A DNA stretch of 64,000 bases from UBA9647 sp963739335 (GTDB lineage: Bacteria > Bacteroidota > Ignavibacteria > UBA10030): contig CAVUAC010000086.1 in the NCBI GenBank assembly GCA_963739335.1, positions 23,970-87,969 of the forward strand, read 5' to 3'. The notes under the pieces were generated by a model, which was not told the origin of the DNA, did not search any database, and worked only from the letters and a program-made list of their open reading frames with translations. Of this stretch, positions 11,307 through 20,834 are shown piece by piece. The position numbers and the translations under genes were made by a program. The stretch's first letter is position 1; each line of letters starts with the position of its first letter.

Positions 11307-11475
11307 CGATTTGGGCGTGGTGCTTAGGGGCTCTTGTGAAAGGATATTCGCAAGAATATCACGAATACAGTGCCGAAAATCAAGGAATTTGTCCGCTGTA
11401 TCGGTTGGCAAAGTCGGGGGGCGTGAAATCAGAGGGACAAGAGGTTCAAACTGAGAAGCCGAAGCCAGACATCGA

Positions 11476-13350
11476 TCAGCGAAGAGCCTCGAGGATCTGG
11501 GGCACCACGTCGTATTTCTTGAAAGGGGGCATGAGGTACACTCCTGACACCAGATGCCGTGCTTCCCGAAGGAAGGCTTTGGTGAGCTGAACGCCGGCCG
11601 TCGCAGCCTTGTCGCCCGCGTCTCGTAGCGTCTCGCGGACTGCTTCAGGAATGTCCATTCCGGGGATTTCGTTGTGCAGGAACTCCGCATGGCGATAGCT
11701 CCTCGGCGGCAGGATTCCAAGCATGATCGGAATCCTCCACTCTTCGCACTGCTTCACAAAACGCTCGAGCGTGCGCATTTCGTACATCGGCTGCGTAAAA
11801 ATGATCTCCGCACCAGCTTCAATCTTTTGGGACAATCGCTTCACTTCGCGATCCATGTCATCCGCCTTGGGATTTGCAGCGCATGCAATCAGAAATGACG
11901 TCTTGCTTTCCAACGCGTTCCCCATCAAATCCATGCCGCCGTTCATAGCCTTCACTGCGCGGATGAGACCGATGGAATCGACATCGAAGACCGAGGTTGC
12001 CTGCGGATAGTCACCGATATTGGTAGGGTCGCCGGTGATGCAAAGGACATTGCGAATTCCGAGTGCGTGTGCTCCAAGCAGCTCCGCCTGCAGGCCGATC
12101 ATATTCTGGTCACGTGCCGTCATATGCGTCATCGCCTCAATGCCAACATCCCGCTGCATCATGACAGAAATTGCGACAGGGTTCATCCGCAGACGTGCAC
12201 GCGCACCATCAGTAATGTTGATTGCATCAACTCCACAGCGATGGAGATAGCGAGCTCCCTCCATGACCGACGACATGTCCAGACCGCGTGGGATATCCAG
12301 TTCCACCGTCACTAGGAATTTCTTGCCGATGTTGCGGGCAAACAGCGATCGCCTGTCAGCAAGGGCATCGCGTTTCAGCGGTTCCGGCTGTGTCGGAGTC
12401 TTGCCGACAGTCACGCCGGGCTTTGCCTGTGGGATCGATACGATTGGAGCAGAAGCTGCAAGGTCGTCGATCACCTTCCGAATGGCCCTGATGTGCGCAG
12501 GCGTGGAGCCGCAGCAGGCTCCGATCATCGTTACGCCGGATTGAATGAGCTCACGCGCGTACGCCGCAAGGTAGTCCGGCGCGGTATGGTAGACCGATCG
12601 TCCATCCTGCAGTGTGGGAATGCCGGCAGCCGGTTGGGCAGAGAGAATGACACCGTCTTTGTACATCGTGCGGATGATGCTGAACATCCGTTGCGGCCCG
12701 ACGGTGCAATTGGCACCAACGACGTCAACCCCACGACCAAGAAGATGTTCGACAACTTCGAGAGGAAATGAGCCGGAGAGAATCGAACCATCCTCGGCAA
12801 AAGCTTTTTGAGCCACGATCGGGATGTTCGTGAGCCCCTTGGCAGCAGCAATGGCTTCATCGAGCTCGTGAAGACTGACAAACGTTTCAAGGATGAGAAG
12901 ATCGACTCCCCCTTCCAGCAGGATTTCAATTTGCTCCTTGAACGCATCGCGGGCCTGAGACAGCTTGATCTTACCAATAGGCTCCAGCAGCTTTCCCGTA
13001 GGCCCCACAGAGCCAGCAACATAAATTTGATCCCCGGCTGCCCTGCGCGCAATTTCAACCCCCGCCCGATTTATCTCCCTCAGACGGTCCTGCAGATGAT
13101 ACTCTGCAAGCCGAAACCGATTTCCAGAAAAGGTATTGGTCTCAATGATCTCAGCCCCGGCATCGATATACTCGCGGTGAATGCGAGCAACAATGTCAGG
13201 GTTCTTGATATTCTGAATCTCGTGCGGACGCTCTCCGTACTCGTACAGATCCAGCAGCGTTCCCATTGCGCCATCGCACAAAATGGGGCCTTTTTTCAGC
13301 CTTTCCCGAAAATCAAGCTTCACAAAGTTCTCCAAAGGTGGTACGGACAC
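11476..13350 (-). CDS. Bifunctional homocysteine S-methyltransferase / 5,10-methylenetetrahydrofolate reductase
   Basis: Fuses the cobalamin-independent transfer of a methyl group to homocysteine with the NAD(P)H reduction of methylene-THF, the last steps of methionine synthesis. Residues 10-300 are the homocysteine methyltransferase barrel, with the zinc ligands C215 (GANCTVGP) and C279-C280 (GACCGSTP). Residues about 335-624 are the MetF/MTHFR barrel (CITGDPTNIGDYP and FTQPMYE are its flavin/folate-site motifs). This is the YitJ-type fusion known from Firmicutes and several FCB lineages. The length of 624 is normal. It lies in a minus-strand run with asd and lysA, both branches of the aspartate pathway. 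Confidence 0.93.
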   Translation of the reverse strand: MSVPPLENFVKLDFRERLKKGPILCDGAMGTLLDLYEYGERPHEIQNIKNPDIVARIHREYIDAGAEIIETNTFSGNRFRLAEYHLQDRLREINRAGVEIARRAAGDQIYVAGSVGPTGKLLEPIGKIKLSQARDAFKEQIEILLEGGVDLLILETFVSLHELDEAIAAAKGLTNIPIVAQKAFAEDGSILSGSFPLEVVEHLLGRGVDVVGANCTVGPQRMFSIIRTMYKDGVILSAQPAAGIPTLQDGRSVYHTAPDYLAAYARELIQSGVTMIGACCGSTPAHIRAIRKVIDDLAASAPIVSIPQAKPGVTVGKTPTQPEPLKRDALADRRSLFARNIGKKFLVTVELDIPRGLDMSSVMEGARYLHRCGVDAINITDGARARLRMNPVAISVMMQRDVGIEAMTHMTARDQNMIGLQAELLGAHALGIRNVLCITGDPTNIGDYPQATSVFDVDSIGLIRAVKAMNGGMDLMGNALESKTSFLIACAANPKADDMDREVKRLSQKIEAGAEIIFTQPMYEMRTLERFVKQCEEWRIPIMLGILPPRSYRHAEFLHNEIPGMDIPEAVRETLRDAGDKAATAGVQLTKAFLREARHLVSGVYLMPPFKKYDVVPQILEALR

Positions 13351-13384
13351 TTCCTCCCGTCAAGCTGCCGGGACTTAGTCTCAC

Positions 13385-13732
13385 TTACCGTTGTGATTCT
13401 GACGATGCCGTTTTCCAGACAATCGTGAGGCTATCGATGGCTGCCTCGGGCCGGAGAGCAAGAACGGCAAGAACCGAATCTCCTACCTCAACCCCGCGCA
13501 AGAGCGATGAGTCCCTCACGGCAAAGGGCATGGTCATCGCTTTCATATAACCAGGGATCTCTTCATGGGCAATGGTGACACGCTTCAAGGAAGGATCAAG
13601 GGCAACAACCTGACCCTTGACCTGGTGGTACTGAACAGCATTTCTTTGCTTTTGTTCTTTCCCTCCGCATCCGGTACTCAGCAGCACATAGACAAAGAGA
13701 AGCAGAAGTGTTTCTGTGGCTGGCTTTGACAT
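13385..13732 (-). CDS. CusF-like copper-binding lipoprotein
   Basis: 115 residues. The leader LLLLFVYVLLSTGC ends at a cysteine suited for lipidation. The mature part matches the periplasmic copper-binding CusF/YdeI family: K-G-x-V-V-A-L-D then H-E-E-I-P-G-Y-M-K-A-M-T-M-P-F, where the methionine/histidine pattern is the Cu(I) site. The usual role is copper handling, often in association with cytochrome oxidase assembly or efflux. ATG 13732 is chosen over GTG 13747 because GGAAG lies just before it. The gene sits 18 bases after asd and 34 bases before the methyltransferase/MTHFR start, so it seems to be a passenger in an amino-acid operon. Confidence 0.75.
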   Translation of the reverse strand: MSKPATETLLLLFVYVLLSTGCGGKEQKQRNAVQYHQVKGQVVALDPSLKRVTIAHEEIPGYMKAMTMPFAVRDSSLLRGVEVGDSVLAVLALRPEAAIDSLTIVWKTASSESQR

Positions 13733-13750
13733 AGTTCTTCCGCTCACGGA

Positions 13751-14743
13751 TCATACTCCCGCGATCAACGCTTCGGCTATTTGAACCGCATTCGTGGCAG
13801 CACCCTTTCGAATGTTGTCGGAGACGATCCAGAGATTAACACCGCTGGGAAGCGTCTCGTCCATTCGAATGCGTCCGACGAACACGTCATCCTTGTCGTA
13901 AGCGTTGAGGGGCATTGGATAAATGTTTCTTGCCGGGTCATCTTGAACGATTACGCCAGGGGCATCTCTCAGGACGTCGCGAACATCTTGCACGCTGCAC
14001 GGCTTCTCAAATTCTATGTTCACCGATTCGCTGTGCCCTCCCATCACCGGAACCCGCACTGTTGTGGCCGTTACGGGAATGTTCTCGCCCATGATTTTCT
14101 TCGTCTCCTGCTTCATCTTCACTTCTTCTTTTGTGTAGCCATCGTCGAAGAAGACATCGATGTGCGGCAAGCAGTTGAACGCAATGGGATGGGGGAATTT
14201 CTTCTCCCGCGGCGGACGCTGCGCGAGCTCATCTTCCAGCTGGACGACTGCACGCTGGCCTGCACCTGTCACCGATTGGTAGGTTGATACCACCACGCGC
14301 TTGATCCTGAAACGGTCGTGCAGCGGCTTCAGTACGACCACCATTTGAATCGTCGAGCAATTCGGATTCGCGATGATGCCCTGATGCTTGAAGATCTGGT
14401 GACGATTCACTTCGGGGACAACGAGCGGCACACCATCATCCATCCGAAACGCGCTGCTGTTGTCAATCACCACCGTGCCGGCCTTCACGGCATGCGGCGC
14501 GAATTCCTTGCTCACACTCGCACCGGCAGAAAACAGCGCGATCTGAACGTCCTTGAAACGCTCCGGCTCAAGTTTCTGCACCGGGATCGATTTCCCATTG
14601 AAAAGGATCTCTTTGCCGACAGAGCGTTCCGATGCCAACAGCACCAGCCGCTTCACCGGAAACTTCCGTTCCTCCAGGACTTCGATCATCTTTCGGCCAA
14701 CAAGTCCCGTTGCTCCAACCACAGCGACATCAAACAGTTTCAT
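13751..14743 (-). CDS. asd: Aspartate-semialdehyde dehydrogenase
   Basis: Reduces aspartyl phosphate to aspartate semialdehyde, the branch point to lysine/diaminopimelate, methionine and threonine. The 330-residue protein starts at ATG 14743 with the Rossmann motif V-G-A-T-G-L-V-G. The catalytic C129 is in NPNCSTIQ, and GGHSESVNIE carries substrate-site residues near the C-terminus. It is 23 bases downstream of lysA. The alternative upstream start at 14770 would overlap lysA and lacks conserved residues. Confidence 0.95.
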   Translation of the reverse strand: MKLFDVAVVGATGLVGRKMIEVLEERKFPVKRLVLLASERSVGKEILFNGKSIPVQKLEPERFKDVQIALFSAGASVSKEFAPHAVKAGTVVIDNSSAFRMDDGVPLVVPEVNRHQIFKHQGIIANPNCSTIQMVVVLKPLHDRFRIKRVVVSTYQSVTGAGQRAVVQLEDELAQRPPREKKFPHPIAFNCLPHIDVFFDDGYTKEEVKMKQETKKIMGENIPVTATTVRVPVMGGHSESVNIEFEKPCSVQDVRDVLRDAPGVIVQDDPARNIYPMPLNAYDKDDVFVGRIRMDETLPSGVNLWIVSDNIRKGAATNAVQIAEALIAGV

Positions 14744-14766
14744 CCTTGAGTTCTCTCCCCCTGCTA

Positions 14767-16029
14767 TCATAATCGGTCAATCGTTTCCCTCTCCCGTATC
14801 ACCCGAACCCTGTCGCCGTTCACAAGAACCTCAGCGGTGCGCGGACGGCCGTTGTAGTTCGAGCTCAGCGAGAACCCATAGGCGCCCGTCGTCATGACCG
14901 CAACGAAATCATCGCGCTTCACTTTGTTCAGCAGGCGATCCCGGGCGAAGAAATCACCCGTTTCGCAGATGGGCCCCACGACGTCGACCTTCTCGTGGTC
15001 ATACGTTTGCAGCTTCAGAGGAACAATCTGATGATAGGCGTTGTAAAGGCTCGGCCTCAACAGGTCATTCATCCCTGCATCGACAACAACGAATTTCTTC
15101 GCACCGTTCTCCTTGGTATACAGGACTTTGGTTACAAGGACGCCTGCGTTCGCCACAAGAGAACGACCGGGCTCAAACCAGAGCGAGCATTCCGCCTCTT
15201 TCAACACCGGCAGTACTGCCTCGATGTATTGGCTCAGAGCAGGCACGCCGTTGGTGTCAGGTTCCTGCGGCAATCCCTCGCACCGAAGGGCATTGACATA
15301 CCGAACGCCGAACCCTCCACCGAAATCAACATGCTGAATGGCCATGCCCGCCTCACGCAGTGATTTCACAAGTCCGACAATGAATTTCGCGGCCTCGACA
15401 AACGGTTCAACTTTCGTCACCTGCGAGCCAATGTGGGTGTGCATGCCGACGACGTCGAGATGCTGAAGGGATGCCGCAAACTGGAACATCTTGAGAGCTT
15501 CCTCTGCAGGAATCCCGAATTTATTTTGCTTCAGTCCTGTCGTGATATATGAATGGCTCTGCGCGTCGATGTCCGGATTGATCCTCAAGATGACACGCGC
15601 CTTTGTACCCAGACGAAGAGCGACAAGCGAAATGACCTGGAGTTCTTGGGACGATTCAGCGTTGATCGAGAAGATGTTGCTCTTCAGCGCATATTCAATT
15701 TCATCATCCCGTTTGCCGACTCCTGCGAAGGTAATCGTTTCAGGCGAAAAACCTGCGTTTAACGCAAGCTGGAGCTCACCGGCCGAGACGACATCTGCCC
15801 CCGCCCCTTCCTGCTTCAAAAGTTTGAGAATCGCCGGATTGGCGTTCGCTTTCAACGCATAGCAGACAAGATGGTTCGTGTCAGCAAGCGGTGCATTGAT
15901 GGCGCGAAGATTCTGAATGATCTGATTACGACTGTAGAGATACAGCGGCGTGCCAAACTCCTCCGCGATCTCCATCATCGGCACGTCTTCGCAATACAAT
16001 TCATTCTCCTGGTAACGAAATCCTTCCAC
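14767..16029 (-). CDS. lysA: Diaminopimelate decarboxylase
   Basis: Converts meso-diaminopimelate to lysine with pyridoxal phosphate. About 420 residues. The PLP lysine is in CYALKANANP near the N-terminus. HIGSQ, the glycine-rich D-F-G-G-G-F-G phosphate loop, and CETGDFFARDR in the C-terminal beta domain are all family motifs. The GTG at 16029 is the likely start: AAAGGAG lies four bases before it and the product then begins V-E-G-F-R-Y-Q-E-N-E. The open frame up to 16077 overlaps the DUF1611 gene and has no ribosome-binding site. It is followed at 23 bases by asd, so both lysine genes are in one transcript. Confidence 0.95.
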   Translation of the reverse strand: MEGFRYQENELYCEDVPMMEIAEEFGTPLYLYSRNQIIQNLRAINAPLADTNHLVCYALKANANPAILKLLKQEGAGADVVSAGELQLALNAGFSPETITFAGVGKRDDEIEYALKSNIFSINAESSQELQVISLVALRLGTKARVILRINPDIDAQSHSYITTGLKQNKFGIPAEEALKMFQFAASLQHLDVVGMHTHIGSQVTKVEPFVEAAKFIVGLVKSLREAGMAIQHVDFGGGFGVRYVNALRCEGLPQEPDTNGVPALSQYIEAVLPVLKEAECSLWFEPGRSLVANAGVLVTKVLYTKENGAKKFVVVDAGMNDLLRPSLYNAYHQIVPLKLQTYDHEKVDVVGPICETGDFFARDRLLNKVKRDDFVAVMTTGAYGFSLSSNYNGRPRTAEVLVNGDRVRVIRERETIDRL

Positions 16030-16051
16030 AGTACTCCTTTCTACGGCCGGC

Positions 16052-17107
16052 TTAAGACCGGTTCTGTCTCGATGCAAAATAGTCGACGATCGCGTCCGTC
16101 AGGAGCTGCGGACCGAACCGAAACGCATCAACTGTCGGCAGACCAGTTGTCTGACTGATCTGATCCGCGGCTTCACGAGATTGCTCACCAGACATCCCAA
16201 CAGAGTTGAGACCGATAGCAATGACCTTCGTCTCGCGAAACAATCCTATGATAGACTCGTGCAAGTGAATCATACTTCTGAGATCCGGAAGCAGCAGTCC
16301 GTAGTCATCTTTGATGCGGGATGGCTGATGACAGAGAATCATGGCGTCCGGCATCGTCCCGTGCATGAGCCCAAGGGTGACACTCGAATAGCCCATGTGC
16401 GTGAGGGCTCCCTGTCCTTCAACAAGAATGTACTCATATCCTTCCGCTACGGATCGATCCACCTCGAGCTCAGTCGCTCCTGCAATGTAGTCCCCAACCA
16501 GCGAATCTACAGCGATCCCTCTTCCGCGAATGAGCATTCCTGTCTGGCCCGTCGCTACAAAATCCGCTTTCAAGCCACGCCGGACGAGGTCTTTGTGGAC
16601 CTCCAGCAGCGTCGTCATCTTTCCGATGTTGCAGTCGGTCCCGACTGTGAGCACGATCTTCGCCTTCCGCGTCCGCCACGTCCCCTTCGCGACCACCTCC
16701 GATTCAGGCGGGATCTTTCTAAAATCCGTCAAGGTAACATCCCGCTCTTGAGCAAGACGCACAAACTCCTGATCATCGGAAAGGATGGTGTGGAGTCCAC
16801 TCAGGATATGGAGTCGCGCCTTGATCGACGCCTTGATAGTCTCACGCCATGCTTCTGGCAGACGTCCACCGGCTGGAGCAATTCCAATCAGCAAGTGTGT
16901 CGGTTTGAGGCGTAGACCCTCTTCAAGCGATCGCACGACCGGAATCTCCCCACCATATCCCAGAACCTGCTGGGCCGTCAGACCGGCTTTTGTGCTGTCG
17001 ATGACACCGACGACCTCGCCCGGGAGATAGGCAATCGCCGCGTTTGCAGTTTTGGATTTGAGCGGGCTGAATCGCCCCTCAGCCAATGCCAGGATTTTGC
17101 GCTGCAT
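16052..17107 (-). CDS. DUF1611 family P-loop protein (DgcN-like)
   Basis: 351 residues. The N-terminal domain (1-130) and a C-terminal P-loop domain with VGTDCNIGKMTT near residue 165 define DUF1611. Relatives called DgcN act on D-glutamate (proposed N-acetyltransferase) together with DgcA, an enolase-superfamily enzyme of the dipeptide epimerase type. A Tat-exported epimerase of that superfamily is 9.7 kb away in this window, but the two are not in one operon. The gene ends 22 bases before lysA, suggesting co-transcription with lysine synthesis and a link to D-amino acid or murein metabolism. The exact reaction is inferred from the family only. Confidence 0.8.
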   Translation of the reverse strand: MQRKILALAEGRFSPLKSKTANAAIAYLPGEVVGVIDSTKAGLTAQQVLGYGGEIPVVRSLEEGLRLKPTHLLIGIAPAGGRLPEAWRETIKASIKARLHILSGLHTILSDDQEFVRLAQERDVTLTDFRKIPPESEVVAKGTWRTRKAKIVLTVGTDCNIGKMTTLLEVHKDLVRRGLKADFVATGQTGMLIRGRGIAVDSLVGDYIAGATELEVDRSVAEGYEYILVEGQGALTHMGYSSVTLGLMHGTMPDAMILCHQPSRIKDDYGLLLPDLRSMIHLHESIIGLFRETKVIAIGLNSVGMSGEQSREAADQISQTTGLPTVDAFRFGPQLLTDAIVDYFASRQNRS

Positions 17108-17372
17108 AGAGAGTCAACCCAACAAACAATGGCCTGCTGCCGGGAATTCTGTCTCCACACGAACATTTGGCCAACAGATGTCAGCACGATTGCGCTGGAC
17201 GTCCGCTCCCTGGGGGTACTGGGCTTGTGTACTTACCAAAAAATGACAAGAAACTCAAGCTGTTTCGTTTGGCACGACCTTTGTGGGGGAGTTTCTCCTT
17301 CTCACGCTCGCGCAACATCGCTTGCTGCCCCTGCAATACAAAGAAAACTTACTTCAGACAGGTGCGCTTTCT

Positions 17373-18317
17373 TTACGCGCGTGGATGGAATGTACGATGT
17401 ACCTCTTTGAGGTACTCCCGGTCGATGTGTGTGTAGATTTGCGTCGTGGAAATATCGACGTGACCCAGCATCTCCTGGACTGCGCGGAGGTCCGCACCGC
17501 CTTCAAGGAGATGGGTTGCGAAGGAATGTCGAAATGTATGCGGGTGTACTTCCTTCTTGATCCCGGCTGCGCGTGCGTATTTCACCACCATATCACGTAT
17601 CGCCGCACGAGAGAGCTTTCCCCCCCGGAAATTGAGAAACAGAACATCTTGCGACCGTCCCCTCTTTGACAAAAGCAGGCGTACCTCCCGCTGGTATCGA
17701 GTCACCCAATCGATGGCCGACGTTCCGATGGGCACCAACCGCTCTTTTGACCCCTTCCCGAAGACAAGGATAAGGTCCGAATCAAACATGAGATCCGACT
17801 GCTTCAGATTGATGAGTTCTGACACGCGGACGCCTGTGGCATACAGAACCTCCAGAATGGCCCGATCTCGAAGACCCAGCTGTTGACGGACGTCTGGCTG
17901 CTTGAGAATGGCATCAACTTCGGCAACCGACAAGACAGCAGGCAGATTCTTTGATCGTTTCGGCGTGTCGATGTTTTCGGTCGGGTCATCATCGTGCAGC
18001 CCTTCACCGACAAGGAACCGGTGAAAACCACGGACAGCGGAGAGAATCCTCGCCACACTTCGTGGTGCAAGACGTTTCTGCGATAGCTCTTTCAGGAAGT
18101 CGCTGATGTGCTCTTCCCGCACCTTGCGGCCCGAGTGTATCTTGCGCTCGGTAAGGAACGAGCGGTACTTCGTGAGATCAAATTGATAGGAATGAAAGGT
18201 ATGCTGCGTGACGCCTTTTTCAAGGCGGAGGAAATCGAAATACTGCCGTATCTCACGGTCAAGAGCGACGGCCTTTTCATCGGCTAACGGTCGCACGATG
18301 GAGCGCGATTTCTTCAT
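17373..18317 (-). CDS. xerD: Site-specific tyrosine recombinase XerD
   Basis: 314 residues with the SAM-like N-terminal DNA-binding domain (20-110) and the full catalytic set: R164 (ATGVRVSEL), K188 (GKGSKERL), H260/R263 (HPHTFRHSF), H286 (LGHVDIS) and the nucleophile Y295 (QIYTHID). Length and context (single copy between a transporter and housekeeping genes, no phage genes) favour chromosome-dimer resolution over a mobile element. XerC and XerD are hard to separate by eye. A 265-base spacer without recognisable features separates it from the DUF1611 gene. Confidence 0.88.
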   Translation of the reverse strand: MKKSRSIVRPLADEKAVALDREIRQYFDFLRLEKGVTQHTFHSYQFDLTKYRSFLTERKIHSGRKVREEHISDFLKELSQKRLAPRSVARILSAVRGFHRFLVGEGLHDDDPTENIDTPKRSKNLPAVLSVAEVDAILKQPDVRQQLGLRDRAILEVLYATGVRVSELINLKQSDLMFDSDLILVFGKGSKERLVPIGTSAIDWVTRYQREVRLLLSKRGRSQDVLFLNFRGGKLSRAAIRDMVVKYARAAGIKKEVHPHTFRHSFATHLLEGGADLRAVQEMLGHVDISTTQIYTHIDREYLKEVHRTFHPRA

Positions 18318-18353
18318 GGTGTCGATGCGATTTCCCTGAACCGGGTTGTTGTG

Positions 18354-19808
18354 CTATGCACGTGAACGCTTGCTCAGCAGACTGAGAACATTCCCCACAA
18401 TGAGTGTGGCACAGACGCCGACGAGCGTATACCATGTCCACGCCACCTTGTTGAGCGCAATGACCGTGATCATAATAAAAATCCCCGCGACAAAGCCTGC
18501 CAGCGCGTCCTCCTGCGTCGGTTTCTTAAAAAGAACGCCAAGCAAGAACGTCCCGAGGAGGCCACCATACGTAAACGAGGCGATGCTGAGGGCCAGCTCG
18601 ATCACCGTTTGGGTGGTATGCATAAAGAACAGGGCCGACCCAACGAGGAGCGCCGTCCATCCAACAGTAACAATTCGGGAAAGCCTGAGCTCCTTTTCGG
18701 GGCTCATGTTTCTTCCAAAATACGGTCTGTAAAGATCCATGACAGTCGACGAGGCCATCGACGTCATTGATCCTGCCAGCGTCGAGAGGGCAACGGCCGT
18801 CAATCCTGCAATCACGAATCCTGCGACGCCGGAGGGCAACCCCTGGGTAATAAAGCGAGGGAAGATCTCATCAGGGCGCAGCAGGCCCATCTGGTCAAGC
18901 GTTGCGCCGTTGTAATGCCCATAGAGTAGAATACCCACCGTAAGGAAGAGGGCGAACTGGAAAATGATAATGACCCCGCTGCCGATCAGCGCTTTGCGGC
19001 TTGCGGCCAGCGACTTTGTCGTCAGAAGTCGTTGGACGATCAGTTGGTCTGTTCCGTGGGATGCCATTGACAGGAACGCACCCCCCAGCAATCCTCCAAG
19101 GAGCGTGTAAGGCGTGCCCCAGAACTTCGAACCGAACCCGAGGTTGATGATCTGGAACTTGCCGGCCTCCATTGCCTTTTGTGTAATTCCCGCCCATCCA
19201 CCATCAGCGGCGGAAACCAATAGAATTGCCGAGAGAATTGCCCCGCCGAGATAGATCACCATCTGCAGTGCATCCACCCACAGCACGCCCCGAACGCCGC
19301 CAATCGTGGTGTAGAGCAATGCAACGGCCGCAATAATCAGAATGGCTGTGGGGTAGTCGATATTCAGTATGAACTTCAGCGGGATTGCAGCCGCGAAGAG
19401 CCGAACGCCCTCGGCAGCAAGACGGGTGAACAGGAATACGAGCGAGGCAAAGGTGCGTGTCTTGGTGCCGAACCGTGTCTCCAGGAATGCATAGGCGGTC
19501 GACAGCTCCCCTTTGTAATACGCGGGCAAGAAAATAAAGCTGATGATGATGCGGCCAAGGAGATATCCGAAGGTGACCTGTAGGAAATTCAGATTGGCAA
19601 AATACGCGATTCCCGGGATACTGATGAACGTCAGCGTGCTCGTTTCAGCAGCGACGATCGAGAAACAAACGACCCACCAGGGAATTCCGTCACTGCCCAG
19701 AAAATAGTCGCGGCTTGATGTCTGTTTGCCCCCTCGAACAATCCCCAGGACAGCGACACCGACAAGATAGACGGCCAGAATAACATAGTCGATTGTGCCG
19801 AATCCCAA
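18354..19808 (-). CDS. Sodium:solute symporter family (SSS) transporter
   Basis: 484 residues with about 13 hydrophobic segments in the SSS/LeuT arrangement, starting G-T-I-D-Y-V-I-L-A-V-Y-L. The N-terminal blocks R-D-Y-F-L-G and P-W-W-V-V-C-F-S-I-V-A-A-E-T-S belong to the sodium-binding core. It should import a small solute with Na+ across the inner membrane; the substrate (sugar, amino acid or acetate) cannot be read from the sequence. It ends 36 bases before xerD starts and may be co-transcribed with the STAS gene upstream. Confidence 0.88.
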   Translation of the reverse strand: MGFGTIDYVILAVYLVGVAVLGIVRGGKQTSSRDYFLGSDGIPWWVVCFSIVAAETSTLTFISIPGIAYFANLNFLQVTFGYLLGRIIISFIFLPAYYKGELSTAYAFLETRFGTKTRTFASLVFLFTRLAAEGVRLFAAAIPLKFILNIDYPTAILIIAAVALLYTTIGGVRGVLWVDALQMVIYLGGAILSAILLVSAADGGWAGITQKAMEAGKFQIINLGFGSKFWGTPYTLLGGLLGGAFLSMASHGTDQLIVQRLLTTKSLAASRKALIGSGVIIIFQFALFLTVGILLYGHYNGATLDQMGLLRPDEIFPRFITQGLPSGVAGFVIAGLTAVALSTLAGSMTSMASSTVMDLYRPYFGRNMSPEKELRLSRIVTVGWTALLVGSALFFMHTTQTVIELALSIASFTYGGLLGTFLLGVLFKKPTQEDALAGFVAGIFIMITVIALNKVAWTWYTLVGVCATLIVGNVLSLLSKRSRA

Positions 19809-19888
19809 GGGACACTCCTTGTGGACGGGAACAGAGTGGACGAGCTACACAGAGCTGCCGTCGTGGCAAGCAGCGCGGCGTAGCGTCT

Positions 19889-20221
19889 TCATGACTTCAG
19901 CGCCTTTGCTACGGTATCGTGAATACGGAAGGCTCGGTCGAGGCGGGAAATACGAATAAGCGCGAGAACTTTCTTTTGTAGCCCAGCGAGCTTCACAACA
20001 CCTCCGTTTTCTCTCATCTTCCGGTCCGCGATGAGAAGTGCGCTGAGCCCGCTGCTGTCGCAAAACTCTACTTCGCTCAGATCGATGACAAGGTGTTTCG
20101 TCTGGCGGTTGCACAACACGAGGAATTCACCTTTCAGCTCAGGCGACACGGTCGCGTCAAGCTTCCGCTCCTTGATCTTGAGAATCGTCGCATCACCATT
20201 CTTCTTCAGTTCAAATTGCAT
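19889..20221 (-). CDS. STAS-domain anti-sigma factor antagonist
   Basis: 110 residues forming one STAS domain. F-C-D-S-S-G-L-S-A-L-L near residue 57 has the serine that partner-switch kinases phosphorylate in SpoIIAA/RsbV proteins. It would sequester an anti-sigma factor when dephosphorylated. No kinase or phosphatase partner lies next to it. It is 42 bases downstream of the GT9-like gene and 80 bases upstream of the symporter gene. Confidence 0.85.
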   Translation of the reverse strand: MQFELKKNGDATILKIKERKLDATVSPELKGEFLVLCNRQTKHLVIDLSEVEFCDSSGLSALLIADRKMRENGGVVKLAGLQKKVLALIRISRLDRAFRIHDTVAKALKS

Positions 20222-20263
20222 GGCATCCTCCTCTTGCCCATGTGTGCCATCGGATCGATCACC

Positions 20264-20803
20264 TCAAAACATTTCGACGCACTTCAACAGCTGTGTCAAA
20301 GCCTGAGTGGGGTTGTTAGACGGTCCTGTCTGAATCTGAAAATTGTAGAAACTATCGGCGTACGGCTTCACGAATCCAATGCGCAGCGGCGCTTGCGTGG
20401 CGCGACACAGAAAGGAGCTTGGCAACGCGAAGTGAACATTCAGGTCCAACGCCACATCGAATGTACTCTTTTTCACCTTTCGAAGCAAATCGTTCCGAGG
20501 AAGATACCACGTGTTGATTTCATCTGCGCCGAACGTGACAAGTGCGAAGTTCCGATGATCCGGAAGGTGCGGAACAATTTCCTTCCTTGCGACCAGGACC
20601 ACCTTGTCAGTGTGGAAACGTTGCGCAAGAAACCTCAGAACACCTTCTACCGCCGAAGCTTCGCCGGAAACCTCCGGCAGGAAGACGACAGGATGTCGCG
20701 CCTGGCTGAATGCCTCGGTGAAACGAACCATGGGATCCTTTGCAGCCTGAAAATGAAACCGCGCGTACGACGTCCCAACACGTAATCGCAAGTTCTCGAA
20801 CAT
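20264..20803 (-). CDS. Short glycosyltransferase-family-9-like protein
   Basis: 179 residues. A Rossmann-like pattern resembling heptosyltransferases (GT9) can be seen: H-P-V-V-F-L-P-E, K-V-V-L-V-A-R-K-E, F-D-V-A-L-D-L-N and A-P-L-R-I-G-F. The protein is about half the usual 330-350 residues and lacks the C-terminal nucleotide-sugar domain, so it is probably not a working transferase by itself. Small stand-alone GT9-like proteins of this kind occur beside ligA in related genomes as far as I recall, but this is not certain. It begins 31 bases after ligA. Confidence 0.5.
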   Translation of the reverse strand: MFENLRLRVGTSYARFHFQAAKDPMVRFTEAFSQARHPVVFLPEVSGEASAVEGVLRFLAQRFHTDKVVLVARKEIVPHLPDHRNFALVTFGADEINTWYLPRNDLLRKVKKSTFDVALDLNVHFALPSSFLCRATQAPLRIGFVKPYADSFYNFQIQTGPSNNPTQALTQLLKCVEMF

Positions 20804-20834
20804 AGGTCGGCTGTCCTATCCGGTCTTGTTTTCT

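Noticed and set aside
8625..11720. Long version of the DUF5916 gene starting at 11720
   Set aside because: Would overlap the methyltransferase/MTHFR gene by 245 bases; a signal peptide starts at 11306.
17373..18317. xerD as integrase of an island
   Set aside because: All residues and the neighbourhood (ligA, symporter, lysA region) fit the chromosomal recombinase; no att-like repeats were seen around it.
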